Translations under genes and position numbers: made by a program | Shown here: in pieces, positions 10,137-19,813 of the stretch | Numbering within the stretch: the stretch's first letter is position 1 | Layout of the letters: each line of letters starts with the position of its first letter | The notes under the pieces: model-generated | The model's database searches: none | What the model saw: only the letters and a program-made list of their open reading frames with translations | Told to the model about the DNA's origin: nothing | Source: Phytophthora colocasiae | Lineage: Eukaryota > Oomycota > Peronosporomycetes > Peronosporales > Peronosporaceae | Assembly: GCA_018806915.1 (NCBI GenBank) | Contig: JAGKQI010000078.1 | Span: 62,001-126,000, forward strand | Length of the DNA: 64,000 nucleotides | Direction of reading: 5' to 3'

Positions 10137-12416
10137 TCATTGGCGACCCGCAGATGAGTCCCCTCCGGTCGTGGCTCCGGTCTTCTCCTGGACGGAGAGT
10201 CGAGAGAGAAGTAGCTTTGTAGGGCAGTTGGCCACCCGATGGTCAGGACTATCGCACAGGAAACAGGTACGATTATAACCGTTCTGAGTACGGTTGGTGG
10301 CCTGCTGAGAGGAACGGTTCGATTGATTCTGTCCACGGGGCTGTTCGCACTCCACGTAGACATGTCCCTTTGTCTGACAATTCGAGCAGACAGCGTTACC
10401 ACGACGGCAACTGAGTCGGTTGCATCCTAGCGTATGGCAGCGACCACACACAACCTGACCTTCCTGGGTGTGCATGTCGGGGCCCTGGCGAATTCCTCTA
10501 ACGGGGGTCTCAGGCGCCACCGCCGCCACGGTCGTCGAAGCTTGTCCAAGCGCAGGGTCTTCGTAATGTGCCACCGCAATCGTCGGAGTAGCGTTCTGAG
10601 GAACGCTTGTCTGAGCGTACTGCTGCTGCTGCTGCTGTGCCAACATGTGCTGCGTCTGTTGCATTAGCGTTAGCATTTGTTGCATCATAGCGTTCTCGGA
10701 GTTCTTCGATTTAGGAGTGTCTTCAAAGTCAGCGTCATTCTCCACGGGAATGTGCATGTTCTTATAAAGCAGAACCGTTACCGCTTGCGGAATCGAGTCA
10801 ACCATAGCGTTCGAAAGCGTAGCCTTCCACTCACGGTTGCGTAGACCCGACAGGAAATACTGGTATCGCATATCGGAGTCATAGCACCGAGCATCGTCGC
10901 ACAACCTCGAAATCAGGTCTCCCCAAACCTCGGCTGACATCCCACGAGACCGGGTCGTCTTCTTCAAAAGTTCGATACGTTGCTGGGGCGTCTGGCAGAT
11001 GAACTGGTTGTAGAATCGGGTCTTCAAAGTGTCAAAGTCGTCGATCCGCGAATGCACCCACCACTGTTCCCCTGTCTTGCCCTTCAAACACTCACGGAAC
11101 GCACTCAACCGAAGCGTGTCATCCAGTCCCTCCGTAGCACGCTCGAACGCCTCCCAAAAACTTCCGGCCCGTTCGGCAGTAGAGTCATCCGAATAGAACG
11201 GTTGCAACATTCGAATGGCGTTCCTGATACTCGTGGGCATTCCTAAAGGCGCAGATTGAGGCCGTCCCAGCTGTACTGAATATCCATACTGGGGCGGGGC
11301 TTGTCCATAAGCGTTCCCAGCTCGGTTATCTCCTCGCGGCACGGAGGCAGGAACCGTTCCTGGTCCGAACGGTCGGATAGAGTATGGAGCACTCGTCATA
11401 GCAGGCTGTGGGGAGGAGGTATGTCCGGGTAGCATCGGAACTCCTTGTCGCAATTGTTCGACCGGCGGGACTACCGGAGTTCCAGCAGACACGCCTACAG
11501 GACGTACCGGTACTTGCCCCGACGACGCAAGCGTTACAGGCAACGCTTGCGAGGCCATTAGGAACGGTTGTGACTCCGTGGTCGAGTAATGCTGCGGTAG
11601 CGTCCTCGGTACACTTGTCGATGCTGGGTTCTGGGCGACGTACGCAGGAGTTATCACGTGCGCAGCCGGCGTCTCCTGAACGTGCGACGAAAACAGTCCC
11701 TTCAACCCATAGTCCGCTGGACTGGAGAAATCCTTCATCGTGACGTTGCGGTAACTTGCAATGGCTCCTCTCGTTTGAGGCGTCCTCGTGGAACGCGAGG
11801 CACTCACCACTGGCTCGCTCGTTCCAGTCCAAGCAGGGATGGATGGTCGGAACGCTCCTCCAGGGAACGCTTGCGTAGGGGGATTGGCGTACCCCTGGGC
11901 CCATGAGGCTGGAACGGTTCGCTCTTCTCTGGGGGCGGCCCACGTCTGGTTCGACACAGTTTGCTCCGAAGGCAGGAACCCCATCAAGTTGTAGTAGCTT
12001 CGAGGTGAGAGGGTCGCTTGCGGTGGCCTACCTCCTGGAGGACTCTCCATCGATCGCGTCGCGGGGGGCTTCATTTCGAAAGGGTCATCTTGACGGGGAG
12101 GAACGGTTCTCGAAGCGTTCCTCTCTCGAGGCGTTCCCGTCCTCGACGAGGCAGTACTTGCACACCCACCAGGGCGTCTTCCCGTCGCTCCCATTTGTTC
12201 GCCTCCGGCTCCGGCCGCCCACTGCAGCACGTTAGTTCTCACGGCGCTAAGGCCGGCCGCCGTCGTCACGTCTGGGGACCCACCCTGTTCTCCTCGAACG
12301 CTTCTCTGCGACGTAGGCGTGTTTGCACCCCAGGAGCGCTCTTCGCTTCCGTTCCCAGCTCCTGCGGGGAACGCTTGACCCACGCTTTGGGCCTCTCCTG
12401 GTCCTATCGACTCCAT
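10137..12416 (-). CDS. gag: Gag polyprotein with two CCHC zinc knuckles
   Basis: The frame is open from 12509 but the first ATG is at 12416, giving 759 residues. The N-terminal half is Pro/Gln/Ser-rich. A retrotransposon gag domain follows (SFWEAFERATEGLDDTLRL ... CLKGKTGEQWW ... TRFYNQFICQTPQQRIELL). A poly-Gln stretch is next, and then the nucleocapsid, with CSNCQTKGHVYVEC and CFLCDSPDHRVANC, both of the C-x2-C-x4-H-x4-C zinc-knuckle form. It packages the element RNA into particles in the cytoplasm. It ends in TGA, with the pol-side frame continuing behind it. The last knuckle closely resembles the single knuckle in element B. Confidence 0.9.
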   Translation of the reverse strand: MESIGPGEAQSVGQAFPAGAGNGSEERSWGANTPTSQRSVRGEQGGSPDVTTAAGLSAVRTNVLQWAAGAGGEQMGATGRRPGGCASTASSRTGTPRERNASRTVPPRQDDPFEMKPPATRSMESPPGGRPPQATLSPRSYYNLMGFLPSEQTVSNQTWAAPREERTVPASWAQGYANPPTQAFPGGAFRPSIPAWTGTSEPVVSASRSTRTPQTRGAIASYRNVTMKDFSSPADYGLKGLFSSHVQETPAAHVITPAYVAQNPASTSVPRTLPQHYSTTESQPFLMASQALPVTLASSGQVPVRPVGVSAGTPVVPPVEQLRQGVPMLPGHTSSPQPAMTSAPYSIRPFGPGTVPASVPRGDNRAGNAYGQAPPQYGYSVQLGRPQSAPLGMPTSIRNAIRMLQPFYSDDSTAERAGSFWEAFERATEGLDDTLRLSAFRECLKGKTGEQWWVHSRIDDFDTLKTRFYNQFICQTPQQRIELLKKTTRSRGMSAEVWGDLISRLCDDARCYDSDMRYQYFLSGLRNREWKATLSNAMVDSIPQAVTVLLYKNMHIPVENDADFEDTPKSKNSENAMMQQMLTLMQQTQHMLAQQQQQQYAQTSVPQNATPTIAVAHYEDPALGQASTTVAAVAPETPVRGIRQGPDMHTQEGQVVCGRCHTLGCNRLSCRRGNAVCSNCQTKGHVYVECEQPRGQNQSNRSSQQATNRTQNGYNRTCFLCDSPDHRVANCPTKLLLSRLSVQEKTGATTGGDSSAGRQ

Positions 12417-12509
12417 CTTCGCCTCCGCGATATAGTCTTCCAGGAGCTTCTCGTCTTCTTTGTAGAGCCTAGATCCCACCCAGGGAATATACTCTAATAA
12501 GTAGCGCAC

Positions 12510-12699
12510 AGCACTTGGTCCTCAGTAGCTTCTGCTACCGTTCTCGGGCACGGGTCTGGTCGGTTCTTACGCGTTCGCAACCCGGCGGAACCGTTCCGCC
12601 TCCTGGAGTTGCTAGCCTCTTCTTGGAGTTCTTCCTTACTCCTCTTACTTCCCGACGGAGACCTTCTCCAGCTAACAGGTACCCTGCTTCTCCACCAAA
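12510..12699 (-). other. Leader and primer binding site of element A
   Basis: The leader lies between the 5' LTR and gag. The primer binding site is 12679-12697 (minus strand TGGTGGAGAAGCAGGGTAC), two bases inside the LTR. It would pair with a tRNA 3' end reading CCCTGCTTCTCCACCA. Element B has the same 19 bases at the same spacing. Confidence 0.8.
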
Positions 12700-13193
12700 T
12701 GTCACGCACCTCCCTTGTCGGGGTCGGTACCTGCGGCTGTTGGATGAGTACGGTCCTGGGCGGGGTCTAGAGTAGAGTAGGAAGAGAAAGGTGTAAGTCT
12801 TCAGGTAAATGTAATAAACGTAGATTTCTTGTTCTTGTTCTTCACTTGACTAGGGAAATTCGTAACTAACTAGAGAAAAATGAAAAGCGCAATATGGTAC
12901 CACGCCCTTGGGGGTGACACCTCACCTCTTACCCTCACCGGGCACCGCCGGCATGCCCTCCGTCCTTGCAGTCCCTCTTCGCACGGAGCTCAGTCTCACT
13001 TAACTCCAACCTTGGACCTCCACGTCGCCTCCTAGCGCCATCATTTCGGGAAGTCGCCTCCTCGAAGGCCGAGTACCATTGGAACGGTACCCTGGCCAGA
13101 GTCACCCAGACGCCGAGGCCGCTTGGGTCTTTTCATAGCCCGACCGGGGTCCAACACCGCTGGATTAACCCCTTCAATCCCGGATACGGGACA
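12700..13193 (-). repeat. 5' LTR of element A (494 bp)
   Basis: The LTR starts and ends TGT...ACA. It abuts the primer binding site on one side and host sequence (TGAGCTACC) on the other. Its outer 64 bases match 1-64 exactly. Confidence 0.9.
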
Positions 13194-13413
13194 TGAGCTA
13201 CCAGATAAGACGCAACGTAGAGACTCACGCAAGCAACCAACTGCTTGAGCATCGTCTACACTGCTTGAAGCTCACCTACACATGCACATCGTAGAGATAG
13301 ACCATCGAAGCAGAGGAACCTCGGTAGGATAGCTTTCAGCTAGACATTTATCTCAACAATCTCATCAGTTCCAATTTCACCAGCAAGGACTCGTGACAGC
13401 AATGAATTTCGGC

Positions 13414-14037
13414 TTAGTGGTCGCTTGTGATGGATGCAGCCAACTGAACGCCAAATGAGAGGCACATGAACACTATAGCTGCTACTAGCAATAGTGTTTC
13501 GAGGCGTGTAGCTGTCATACTCTCCTCCTCGCCTTCTACTTCTCGCTCGCATGTTAACGATCGACCCCATTTGGCTAACTTGCTTGCCTTCATCTGCGCA
13601 GCAGCAGCAGCAGTAGGAATGCTAATAAACTCGTCGATGCTGTGCCCAGTCCGAGTTTTCCAGGCTCTTTGGGCTTTGACATACCCCCGCACCCACTCAA
13701 CCTCTTTCTCACCCATACGGCTACGCTGTCGCCGCATTTCGCTCAGATAAAGACCTTCTCGAGGCTCTGTCGCGTGGAGTTGCCATTCATCGACTTCTGG
13801 TTCGCTGTCTTCGACGTCATCATCGCTGTTTTCACTGTAGCTACACTCGTACTCACTGTCACTGTCAATCTCGCTAGCTCTGGAACCTCGAAGCACGTTT
13901 GATATGTTCACATTACAGAGCTTCTTGGCGATAGATTCGTGCTTTCCCGACGACCTTAGCAGTTCCTTGAGAGTGGCAGGTGTGTCTTCGTGGTATCGAG
14001 ATACAAAGTACGTGGTGCTTCCCCCTGAGACGTCCAT
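13414..14037 (-). CDS. Unknown acidic protein with one C-terminal membrane segment
   Basis: The frame is open back to 14154 but the first ATG is at 14037 (207 residues). An upstream exon cannot be excluded because a CTAAC-like branch point and CAG acceptor lie near 14150. A Ser/Asp/Glu-rich stretch (SDSEYECSYSENSDDD) is followed by a basic, Ala-rich middle. One hydrophobic helix near the C-terminus (LETLLLVAAIVFMCLSFGVQ) has only about ten residues after it, the layout of a tail-anchored protein. The stop lies 220 bases from the insertion point of element A. No family recognised. Confidence 0.5.
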   Translation of the reverse strand: MDVSGGSTTYFVSRYHEDTPATLKELLRSSGKHESIAKKLCNVNISNVLRGSRASEIDSDSEYECSYSENSDDDVEDSEPEVDEWQLHATEPREGLYLSEMRRQRSRMGEKEVEWVRGYVKAQRAWKTRTGHSIDEFISIPTAAAAAQMKASKLAKWGRSLTCEREVEGEEESMTATRLETLLLVAAIVFMCLSFGVQLAASITSDH

Positions 14038-14202
14038 TTCCTGCTTGTGGATCTCAAAGCTATGTATTGTACTGAGCCCCCTCAAGTTGAACGACTGCTG
14101 CCTCTTCAACTCTTCGTTGAAACGTTTTACAACTATTGTCACAACTGCCAGCAACGAACTTTTTGCATGTTAGTTTGTGTGTTGGTAGGTATATCGAGGA
14201 AC

Positions 14203-15200
14203 TTAGACAATCGTCGGCGATGATCCTGGAGCGCGCTTGTAACATTGGGGTGAAGGCTCGCCGGTTGCTTTTGGACTGAGAGACGAATTGGCACCGCTAG
14301 ATGTAGTAGTGGACACTGAATCGTCAACGACTGGGCCTCGCGTCGGAGACAGCGGTGGTGTTCCTCGCCCGCTACGCCTGGCATCCATGAATGACTCCGA
14401 GACGGATGGCATCATTGGCCCAGTTGAGCCACTGCCTCCAACGTATTGCTTTTTCCCTAACTTGTGTTGGGTAGCAATCTCGCTACGGACGATGAGGAAA
14501 ATCCGATACAGCACAGACGCAAGCAGAACAGAACCCAGCAGCAAAGTGTAGAAGATTGTGGGCAGCACCACCTTCGGGCGGATTCCACCACTCTTCAGCT
14601 CTTCGTTGGCAACATTGGGGATCGCACCATGATTTGTGTCTGTTGTAGCAGTTGCTGCCGCCTCCGCTGCTTGGACGTGCTGTCGCTCAAGTTCCGTCTC
14701 CAGCAAGTGAATTGTCTCCAGGCGGCTCTCGGCAATGCGCGTCATGTTCTCCATCTAGAACAGCAGCAGAATTATTAGTCATTGTACTCTTACAATATCA
14801 ATATTAACAATCTTACCTGCAATCGCAACGCCATCACGTCGTCTTTGAGCTTTTCGCGCTGCTGGGTAAGAGCTTCGATCTCTGGGCTCATCATTTGATG
14901 CAGTGCGAAGGTTCCCACAATTCCGACCATAAGCAACGCCACAATCACCGTCAGACCACTGGCTGCTCTGCTTGTGGGTACACTCATCGACACACGGGTG
15001 AGGCAGCGACGTACGCGAGGGAAGCGCCGTTGGAGCACGCGCGCGCAGCCACCGGGTGTGGTGGTAGAGGCGAGCGAACCGCTGGGACTGGAACTGCTGC
15101 TGGGGTCCGAGAGGAACGGGCGACCGTCATCCGAGATGCTGATGCTGGTGCTCTGCGCGGAGTCAGTGGCCGCCGTAGCGGTGGAGGAAGCTGAAGACAT
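14203..15200 (-). CDS. Unknown two-pass membrane protein with coiled coil, one intron
   Basis: Exons are 15200-14817 and 14754-14203 (311 residues). The 62-nt intron starts GTAAGA and ends CTAG, and the junction is in phase 0. The N-terminus is Ser/Thr-rich. The first membrane helix (GLTVIVALLMVGIVGTFAL) leads into a heptad-like helix rich in Glu, Leu and Arg that spans the exon junction (EIEALTQQREKLKDDVMALR). A second hydrophobic helix (VVLPTIFYTLLLGSVLLASV) follows, then a Ser/Pro-rich tail. It could be an organelle membrane tether; no family is recognised. It lies close upstream of the gene at 13414-14037 on the same strand. Confidence 0.6.
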
Positions 15201-15470
15201 TGGTGCCCGTTCTTGAGTGCGTTGGGAAACGTTATGGTAGACGGCGATCAATACAAATTCCAAGTACTAGTATAAAAAACGAATATAATGTGGAGTAAAC
15301 TTCAGGTTTGTACCATCTGGCCTAGTTGATCACGGTTAACACCATGCTCCATGCACGACGAACCTCGTCAATAATTCCTAGCAAGCACCGTATCATGATA
15401 ATCCATGAAGCATTCCTCCTCCTGCAAAAGCAACAGAGACTGTTTGGCGCTTTGCCAAGGCGGTGCACAT

Positions 15471-17045
15471 TTAGCGGCGACGGCGGTCGCGACTACGGCT
15501 GCGGCTCGCACGGCTACGACGGCGTCTCCTTGAGTTGCTTCGTCGGCGAGAACGACAGCGTGAACGAGAGTACGAAGAAGCTGACGAAGCTGACGAAGCT
15601 GAGCGTGAACGAGATCTGTCCGAAGACACCGAACGGGGTCGAGAGTGGGAGCGGGAGTGCACACGCCGACGGCGAGAGTTTCGTGAGGCTCTGGACGAGA
15701 CGGAGCTCGACTTTCGGCCACGTCGTCGGTCCTCAGGAGACACACTGCGCAGTTTACGCTTGAGGGACTCCGATCGCGAATCAACAGCAGGAGAACGTAG
15801 GTGGCGGACGTTAGCTTCTTCTTGGGCAGGAGCAGCTGGGAGACTCTCCACCTTCTTCTCCGGCACATCTGCAGCCATAGTGCTACGTTGCAATTCCTCC
15901 TCCTCTTTTATTGATTTGGGTGGAGAATCATCGTTGGCCACGGCATTATTTAACGGATTGCGGCCCGTAAGGTTCAACACCTTGTGCTCGCCTTTCAGAA
16001 CGGCAGCGCGTGCAGGCGACACACCCACCGTCAGTTGCTCCACTTTAACTTTTTCCTTGGCAATTTTGGGCTTCCCACGACGGCGGCTTGGGCTACGACT
16101 GTGATCGGAGGCGGAACTGGAGCCCGAGCTTGACGACGAGAAACTACTGGAACGAGAGCGGCGGGACTGTTTCTTCTTCCTAGTTGCAGAGTCCTTCATG
16201 GCACGTTTCTCCTGCCGTGGTTTCCGACTGCGCGAACGCGAACGTGAATGCCTGGACCTCGACCTGGACGAGGACACCGAGCGGTGTTTCCGCGATGCAG
16301 CAGATGATGATCGGTGTGAACGTTTCTCTCTTACTGGGGAGCGCGAGACGGGCTTATCCTCGAGGTTCGACTTATTGTCGTCAAGATCGCGGCTGCGTCG
16401 GTCACGACTCGATCGCGATCTCGAGTGAGACGAGTGGAACCGTTCGCGTCTAGCACGCATCTTGTCTTCCCTTTCGTCTCTCTCTATCATTCTTTGTTGG
16501 CGTGCTTCCTCTCGCTCTTTCCACTCCTGTTCTCTCTTCTCCTTCCTCTGCTGACGACGCTGTTCCTGCATCTCTGGATCAAAGCTTTCTCCAGCCACGT
16601 AATCTGTGGCGATACCAAAAGCTTTCTTCATACGCGTGTTCTCCTCTTGTTTGCGTTTTTGCCGAGCGTGGGAGCTCTCTGAGGCCTTTTCGTTGCCTTG
16701 TTTTATGGCATCAGCATCATTCAGACGTTTCAGCAGCCTCTCACGTTCGCGATTGACTTTGTCCTGGATCTCCTCAGGGTCGCAGCCACGGTCCTCCATC
16801 TCCAGTGACATCTCCAGTAGCTGCAGCTCCACTTTTCGTTTCTGGTCATGCAACAAAATGTCCGGATTCGGTGGCGGGCGGTTTCTACCGCCTCCGCGTG
16901 CCTCAAAGTCCCCCAACGAGCCCCCGCGCTGGTTCCGCGCCAGCGTCTGCCGCGTGCGAGACGCGTTCACGTGGCTGAGGTTGCGCTGCACGTAGCCATT
17001 CGTGCCGGAGCCGCGGACCGTGCGGAGACCGATGCCGTTATACAT
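15471..17045 (-). CDS. SRRM2/Cwc21-type SR-rich splicing factor
   Basis: The frame is open to 17108, but the family N-terminus MYNGIGLRT begins at the internal ATG at 17045, giving 524 residues. The first 25 residues match the conserved start of Cwc21/SRRM2 proteins (GIGLRT.RGSGTNGYVQ.N). Next comes the cwf21 domain (KRKVELQLLEMSLEMEDRG ... EIQDKVNRERERLL), which contacts Prp8 in the spliceosome. The rest is a basic Glu/Arg helix region and a long Arg-Ser domain. It acts in the nucleus in pre-mRNA splicing. Single exon. It is divergent from delta-tubulin with 140 bases between start codons. Confidence 0.85.
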   Translation of the reverse strand: MYNGIGLRTVRGSGTNGYVQRNLSHVNASRTRQTLARNQRGGSLGDFEARGGGRNRPPPNPDILLHDQKRKVELQLLEMSLEMEDRGCDPEEIQDKVNRERERLLKRLNDADAIKQGNEKASESSHARQKRKQEENTRMKKAFGIATDYVAGESFDPEMQEQRRQQRKEKREQEWKEREEARQQRMIERDEREDKMRARRERFHSSHSRSRSSRDRRSRDLDDNKSNLEDKPVSRSPVREKRSHRSSSAASRKHRSVSSSRSRSRHSRSRSRSRKPRQEKRAMKDSATRKKKQSRRSRSSSFSSSSSGSSSASDHSRSPSRRRGKPKIAKEKVKVEQLTVGVSPARAAVLKGEHKVLNLTGRNPLNNAVANDDSPPKSIKEEEELQRSTMAADVPEKKVESLPAAPAQEEANVRHLRSPAVDSRSESLKRKLRSVSPEDRRRGRKSSSVSSRASRNSRRRRVHSRSHSRPRSVSSDRSRSRSASSASSASSYSRSRCRSRRRSNSRRRRRSRASRSRSRDRRRR

Positions 17046-17185
17046 GGAGCAATGTATGGAGGAAGAGTGTGTTGGCGGGTCGTAAAAATCAACCCCCCCC
17101 CCCTCCACCAGGATTTTTTGCTTCGTACTTAAGCGCGAATTCGACTAAACGCCTGGAAACTTTTGGAGAATCCACTTTGCAAAAG
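17046..17185. promoter_or_regulatory. Bidirectional intergenic region between SRRM2-like and delta-tubulin genes
   Basis: Only 140 bases separate the two start codons, so both promoters must overlap here. It contains a run of eleven C at 17093-17103. No TATA box or initiator is clear. Confidence 0.5.
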
Positions 17186-18822
17186 ATGCTGACAGTGCAA
17201 GTGGGGCAGTGCGGGAACCAGCTCGGACGCGCGCTCTTCGACAAGTTGGCGGTGGAGGAATCTGCCGACATGTCGAGGGAGTCAGCCTTCTTTCGCTCGC
17301 CAGGAGACGTCGGCAATGACCGGTCGGTGGTGAGCGCTTTTAACAAGCGACGGGCTCGTGCGGTGCTCGTGGACATGGAGCCAAAAGTCATTCAGCAGTG
17401 CTACAAGCCATCGAAGAGTAGGGAGGTGCGTGCAGCGGGGATGTGGGAGTATGAACCCAAGGGCGCGTTCAAGAGGCAGAGCGGGTCGGGGAACAACTGG
17501 GCCAGCGGATACAGGGCACAGGGAACGCAGGTGGAGAGCGAGTTACTGGACTTGCTGCAGTCGGTGCGTGCATGCATTTGCTGTGCTGGTTATACTGGGT
17601 TTTACTACTCCAGCCAATTGATCCTGTTCTTTGGTGATTTTGCTGTAAGGAAGCGGAGCGCTGCGACCTCCTGAAGGGGTTTCTCACGCTGCAAAGTGCT
17701 GCAGGAGGCACAGGGTCGGGACTGGGCTCGTTCCTCACAGAACGACTAGCAGACTTTTATCCGTCTACTTCTTTGGTCAACGCTGTGGTGTGGCCGTACC
17801 AGTCTGGGGAGGTGATCGTGCAGAACTATAATTCGATGCTCACGATGGCCAGTCTGTCAGATGTCGCGCACGGCATTCTCATGCTGCAGAACGACGCTGC
17901 GAGTCTGATTTGCCAGAAGTTGTTGCGCATTCCTCACCCTTCCTTCGAAGCGATGAACGAAGTTTTAGCGACTCACTTGGCTTCCTCTTTTCTAACGGTC
18001 GATGCCGACGCTGAATGTCAGCTGAGCAGGACACTTGACCCGCTGGGCGAGATTTGTGAACGTCTGTGCCAGCACTCGGTAAGGATCTGACCCCGTAAAA
18101 CTCTGTCGGCCCCAGTATGCATGTTTATTTGTATATGCTCACGTGTTGGTACTTGCACATCAGGCTTTTAAACTTTTGGATATCAAGATGGCGCCATTAA
18201 TGCCTCGCCAATCCAAGGAATTCAGTTCCCACACGTGGGCTGGTATCGTGAAACATTTACATCAGGTTTGAGAACCTTGCGATTTTACTATTGCTGAATG
18301 GCTTGACCTCACTCTGTGCTTCAATTACCAGATGCAAGTTGCCAATGCAGCTTTTGAAGAAGGTGTCGATTGGGATATATCTTTGGAAACTACCAAGGGA
18401 AGAGCACTTAACCGATCGGTCGGCAGCATGCTTATTTTGCGAGGCAATAATTTCAAGCAGGCTGATCCAACACCATTCTTGGATCCACGGATGTATGCTT
18501 CGTGGAATACAGACCCGTTCCGGTGCTATTCATCAAGCTCAAACTTCAATTCTTACGACAAAACAGGGACCGTGATCAGGTACGACTTTACTGCGTACGG
18601 ATGAGCTAATGGTACTAGCCTAATTATTTTTTCGTGATGTCCCCATGCAGCAACTCGAAAGCAATGCTGCAGACTCTAGCGATCACGATGGACAAGGCTT
18701 ATGAGATGTTCTCACATGGTGCATATCTGCATCAGTACGAACGATTTGGCATCGACCGCGATTTTTTCCAAGAGGCTTTTCTTCGTGTAGACCAAATTAC
18801 GCAGAACTACTCCTCGCTGTGA
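17186..18822 (+). CDS. TUBD1: Delta-tubulin, five exons
   Basis: Exons 17186-17563, 17650-18078, 18164-18265, 18332-18579 and 18651-18822 join in frame to 442 residues, the usual delta-tubulin length. It starts MLTVQVGQCGNQLG, and RAVLVDMEPKVI and SGNNWASGY are typical of the delta class. The GTP-binding tubulin signature AGGTGSGLGSFLTE is split differently from alpha/beta genes. Later blocks (VVWPYQSGEVIVQNYNSMLT, HTWAGIVKHL) also fit delta rather than gamma or epsilon tubulin. Delta-tubulin is needed for triplet microtubules of basal bodies, consistent with a zoospore-forming organism. Introns are 66-86 nt with GT-AG ends. Confidence 0.92.
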
Positions 18823-19111
18823 ATGGCATCGAAACAAGGGTCCAACGCACGGCTGCTGGTAAGTCTACTCGATATTTGTCTGGAACTAATGAGTAATGAC
18901 TGACTATAGCGATCATCTTGTTGAACAGATATTGGTTGCAGGTCACTGAGCGATCAAGAATACTCGGATAATTTCATTCTTACGAGGACGCTTCTCATTT
19001 GTACGTGCCTACGAAGGTAATTGCTGGAACGGACTATCAACACTTGACTAACCACAGCATCCTGGGTCGCATTTGCAGGCCTCTTGGACGACACAAACAT
19101 AGTAGGGGGAA

Positions 19112-19660
19112 TCACGGCTCCAACGTGGACATCATTTCGAGCGGCTCGAACGTCTCCAAAAGCGCAATGACGCTATCGTCCAGCTCCAGCTCACCTTCCT
19201 GCGCGACGAACTGTCCGTGGCTATCCATATATTCTCCTTCGTGCTTCGCCTGGTCCGTGTGTGGCACATGTGACGGCGCCATCGATGGGTCGTACGCCGG
19301 TGGACTTTCATACGTAGGGCGTGGGTGATCGCTTGTGACCAGCACTTCGCGCTCGGACTTGTTCGTGGGACTGGCAGCGGCCTCCGCTTTCCGCCTTCTT
19401 GCGATCTTCTCGCGGTATTTTTGCGCATGGGTCATGGTTTGGCGTGTTGTTCGAGTTCCGATGTGTGCAGCGATGGTTTTCCATGGCCCTGATGGATAGC
19501 ACTCAAGGGCCTCCAAGAACAGTTCATGCTCCTCGAGCGTCCAGGGTGTCCCGGCCCGCTTCGTGGGCAACGAGCGAGCCTGGTCCTGGTTGGGTGCCAG
19601 GCGAATGAGCTCCTGGTCTTTTTGAAAGTACTGACTCTGGACACGGGGCGTGATGGTCAT
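19112..19660 (-). CDS. Single-repeat SHAQKY-type MYB transcription factor
   Basis: The chosen start, ATG at 19660, precedes MTITPRVQSQYFQ; the frame is open to 19813 with another ATG there. The 182-residue protein has one MYB repeat (TPWTLEEHELFLEALECYP ... WKTIAAHIGTRTTRQTMTHA) ending in HAQKYREKI, a variant of the SHAQKYF box of plant and protist one-repeat MYBs. A basic stretch follows, then an acidic, possibly activating C-terminus. Nuclear DNA-binding regulator; targets cannot be read from the sequence. Confidence 0.85.
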   Translation of the reverse strand: MTITPRVQSQYFQKDQELIRLAPNQDQARSLPTKRAGTPWTLEEHELFLEALECYPSGPWKTIAAHIGTRTTRQTMTHAQKYREKIARRRKAEAAASPTNKSEREVLVTSDHPRPTYESPPAYDPSMAPSHVPHTDQAKHEGEYMDSHGQFVAQEGELELDDSVIALLETFEPLEMMSTLEP

Positions 19661-19813
19661 GCCGATAAGGGTGGAGCGGACCGAGCTAGTGGGGTGCAGT
19701 GCGGTGGTGTCACTTAGATGACAAATGCAAGAATGAGCAAGATGCAGTCGCCGACAGGTTTCTTCGCCCCAGGACTTTTCACACAATTGCATTACGGAAA
19801 GCAATTGGGACAT

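Larger units (their letters stand above)
1..13193 (-). mobile_element. Gypsy-type LTR retrotransposon (element A), far LTR cut by window edge
   Basis: Bases 1-64 are identical to 13130-13193, the end of a complete LTR at 12700-13193, so the window opens inside the second LTR. Between them, all on the minus strand, lie gag, a post-gag region, protease, RT, RNase H, integrase and a chromodomain-like end, in Gypsy (Metaviridae) order. A primer binding site abuts the right LTR and a polypurine tract abuts the left one. If both LTRs are 494 bp the element is about 13.6 kb, very large for Gypsy. Extra coding capacity lies between integrase and the 3' LTR: a sense membrane ORF and a 630-residue antisense ORF. 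The pol frame is interrupted several times, so this copy is probably not autonomous. No target duplication can be tested because the left flank is outside the window. Confidence 0.95.

Noticed and set aside
13041..13232. 63-codon frame in the right LTR of element A as its own gene
   Set aside because: It is the LTR-encoded end of the membrane ORF as read in the other LTR; in this copy it only extends into host flank.
15535..16453. Long plus-strand ORFs rich in Arg/Glu
   Set aside because: Shadows of the Arg-Ser repeat region of the minus-strand splicing factor.
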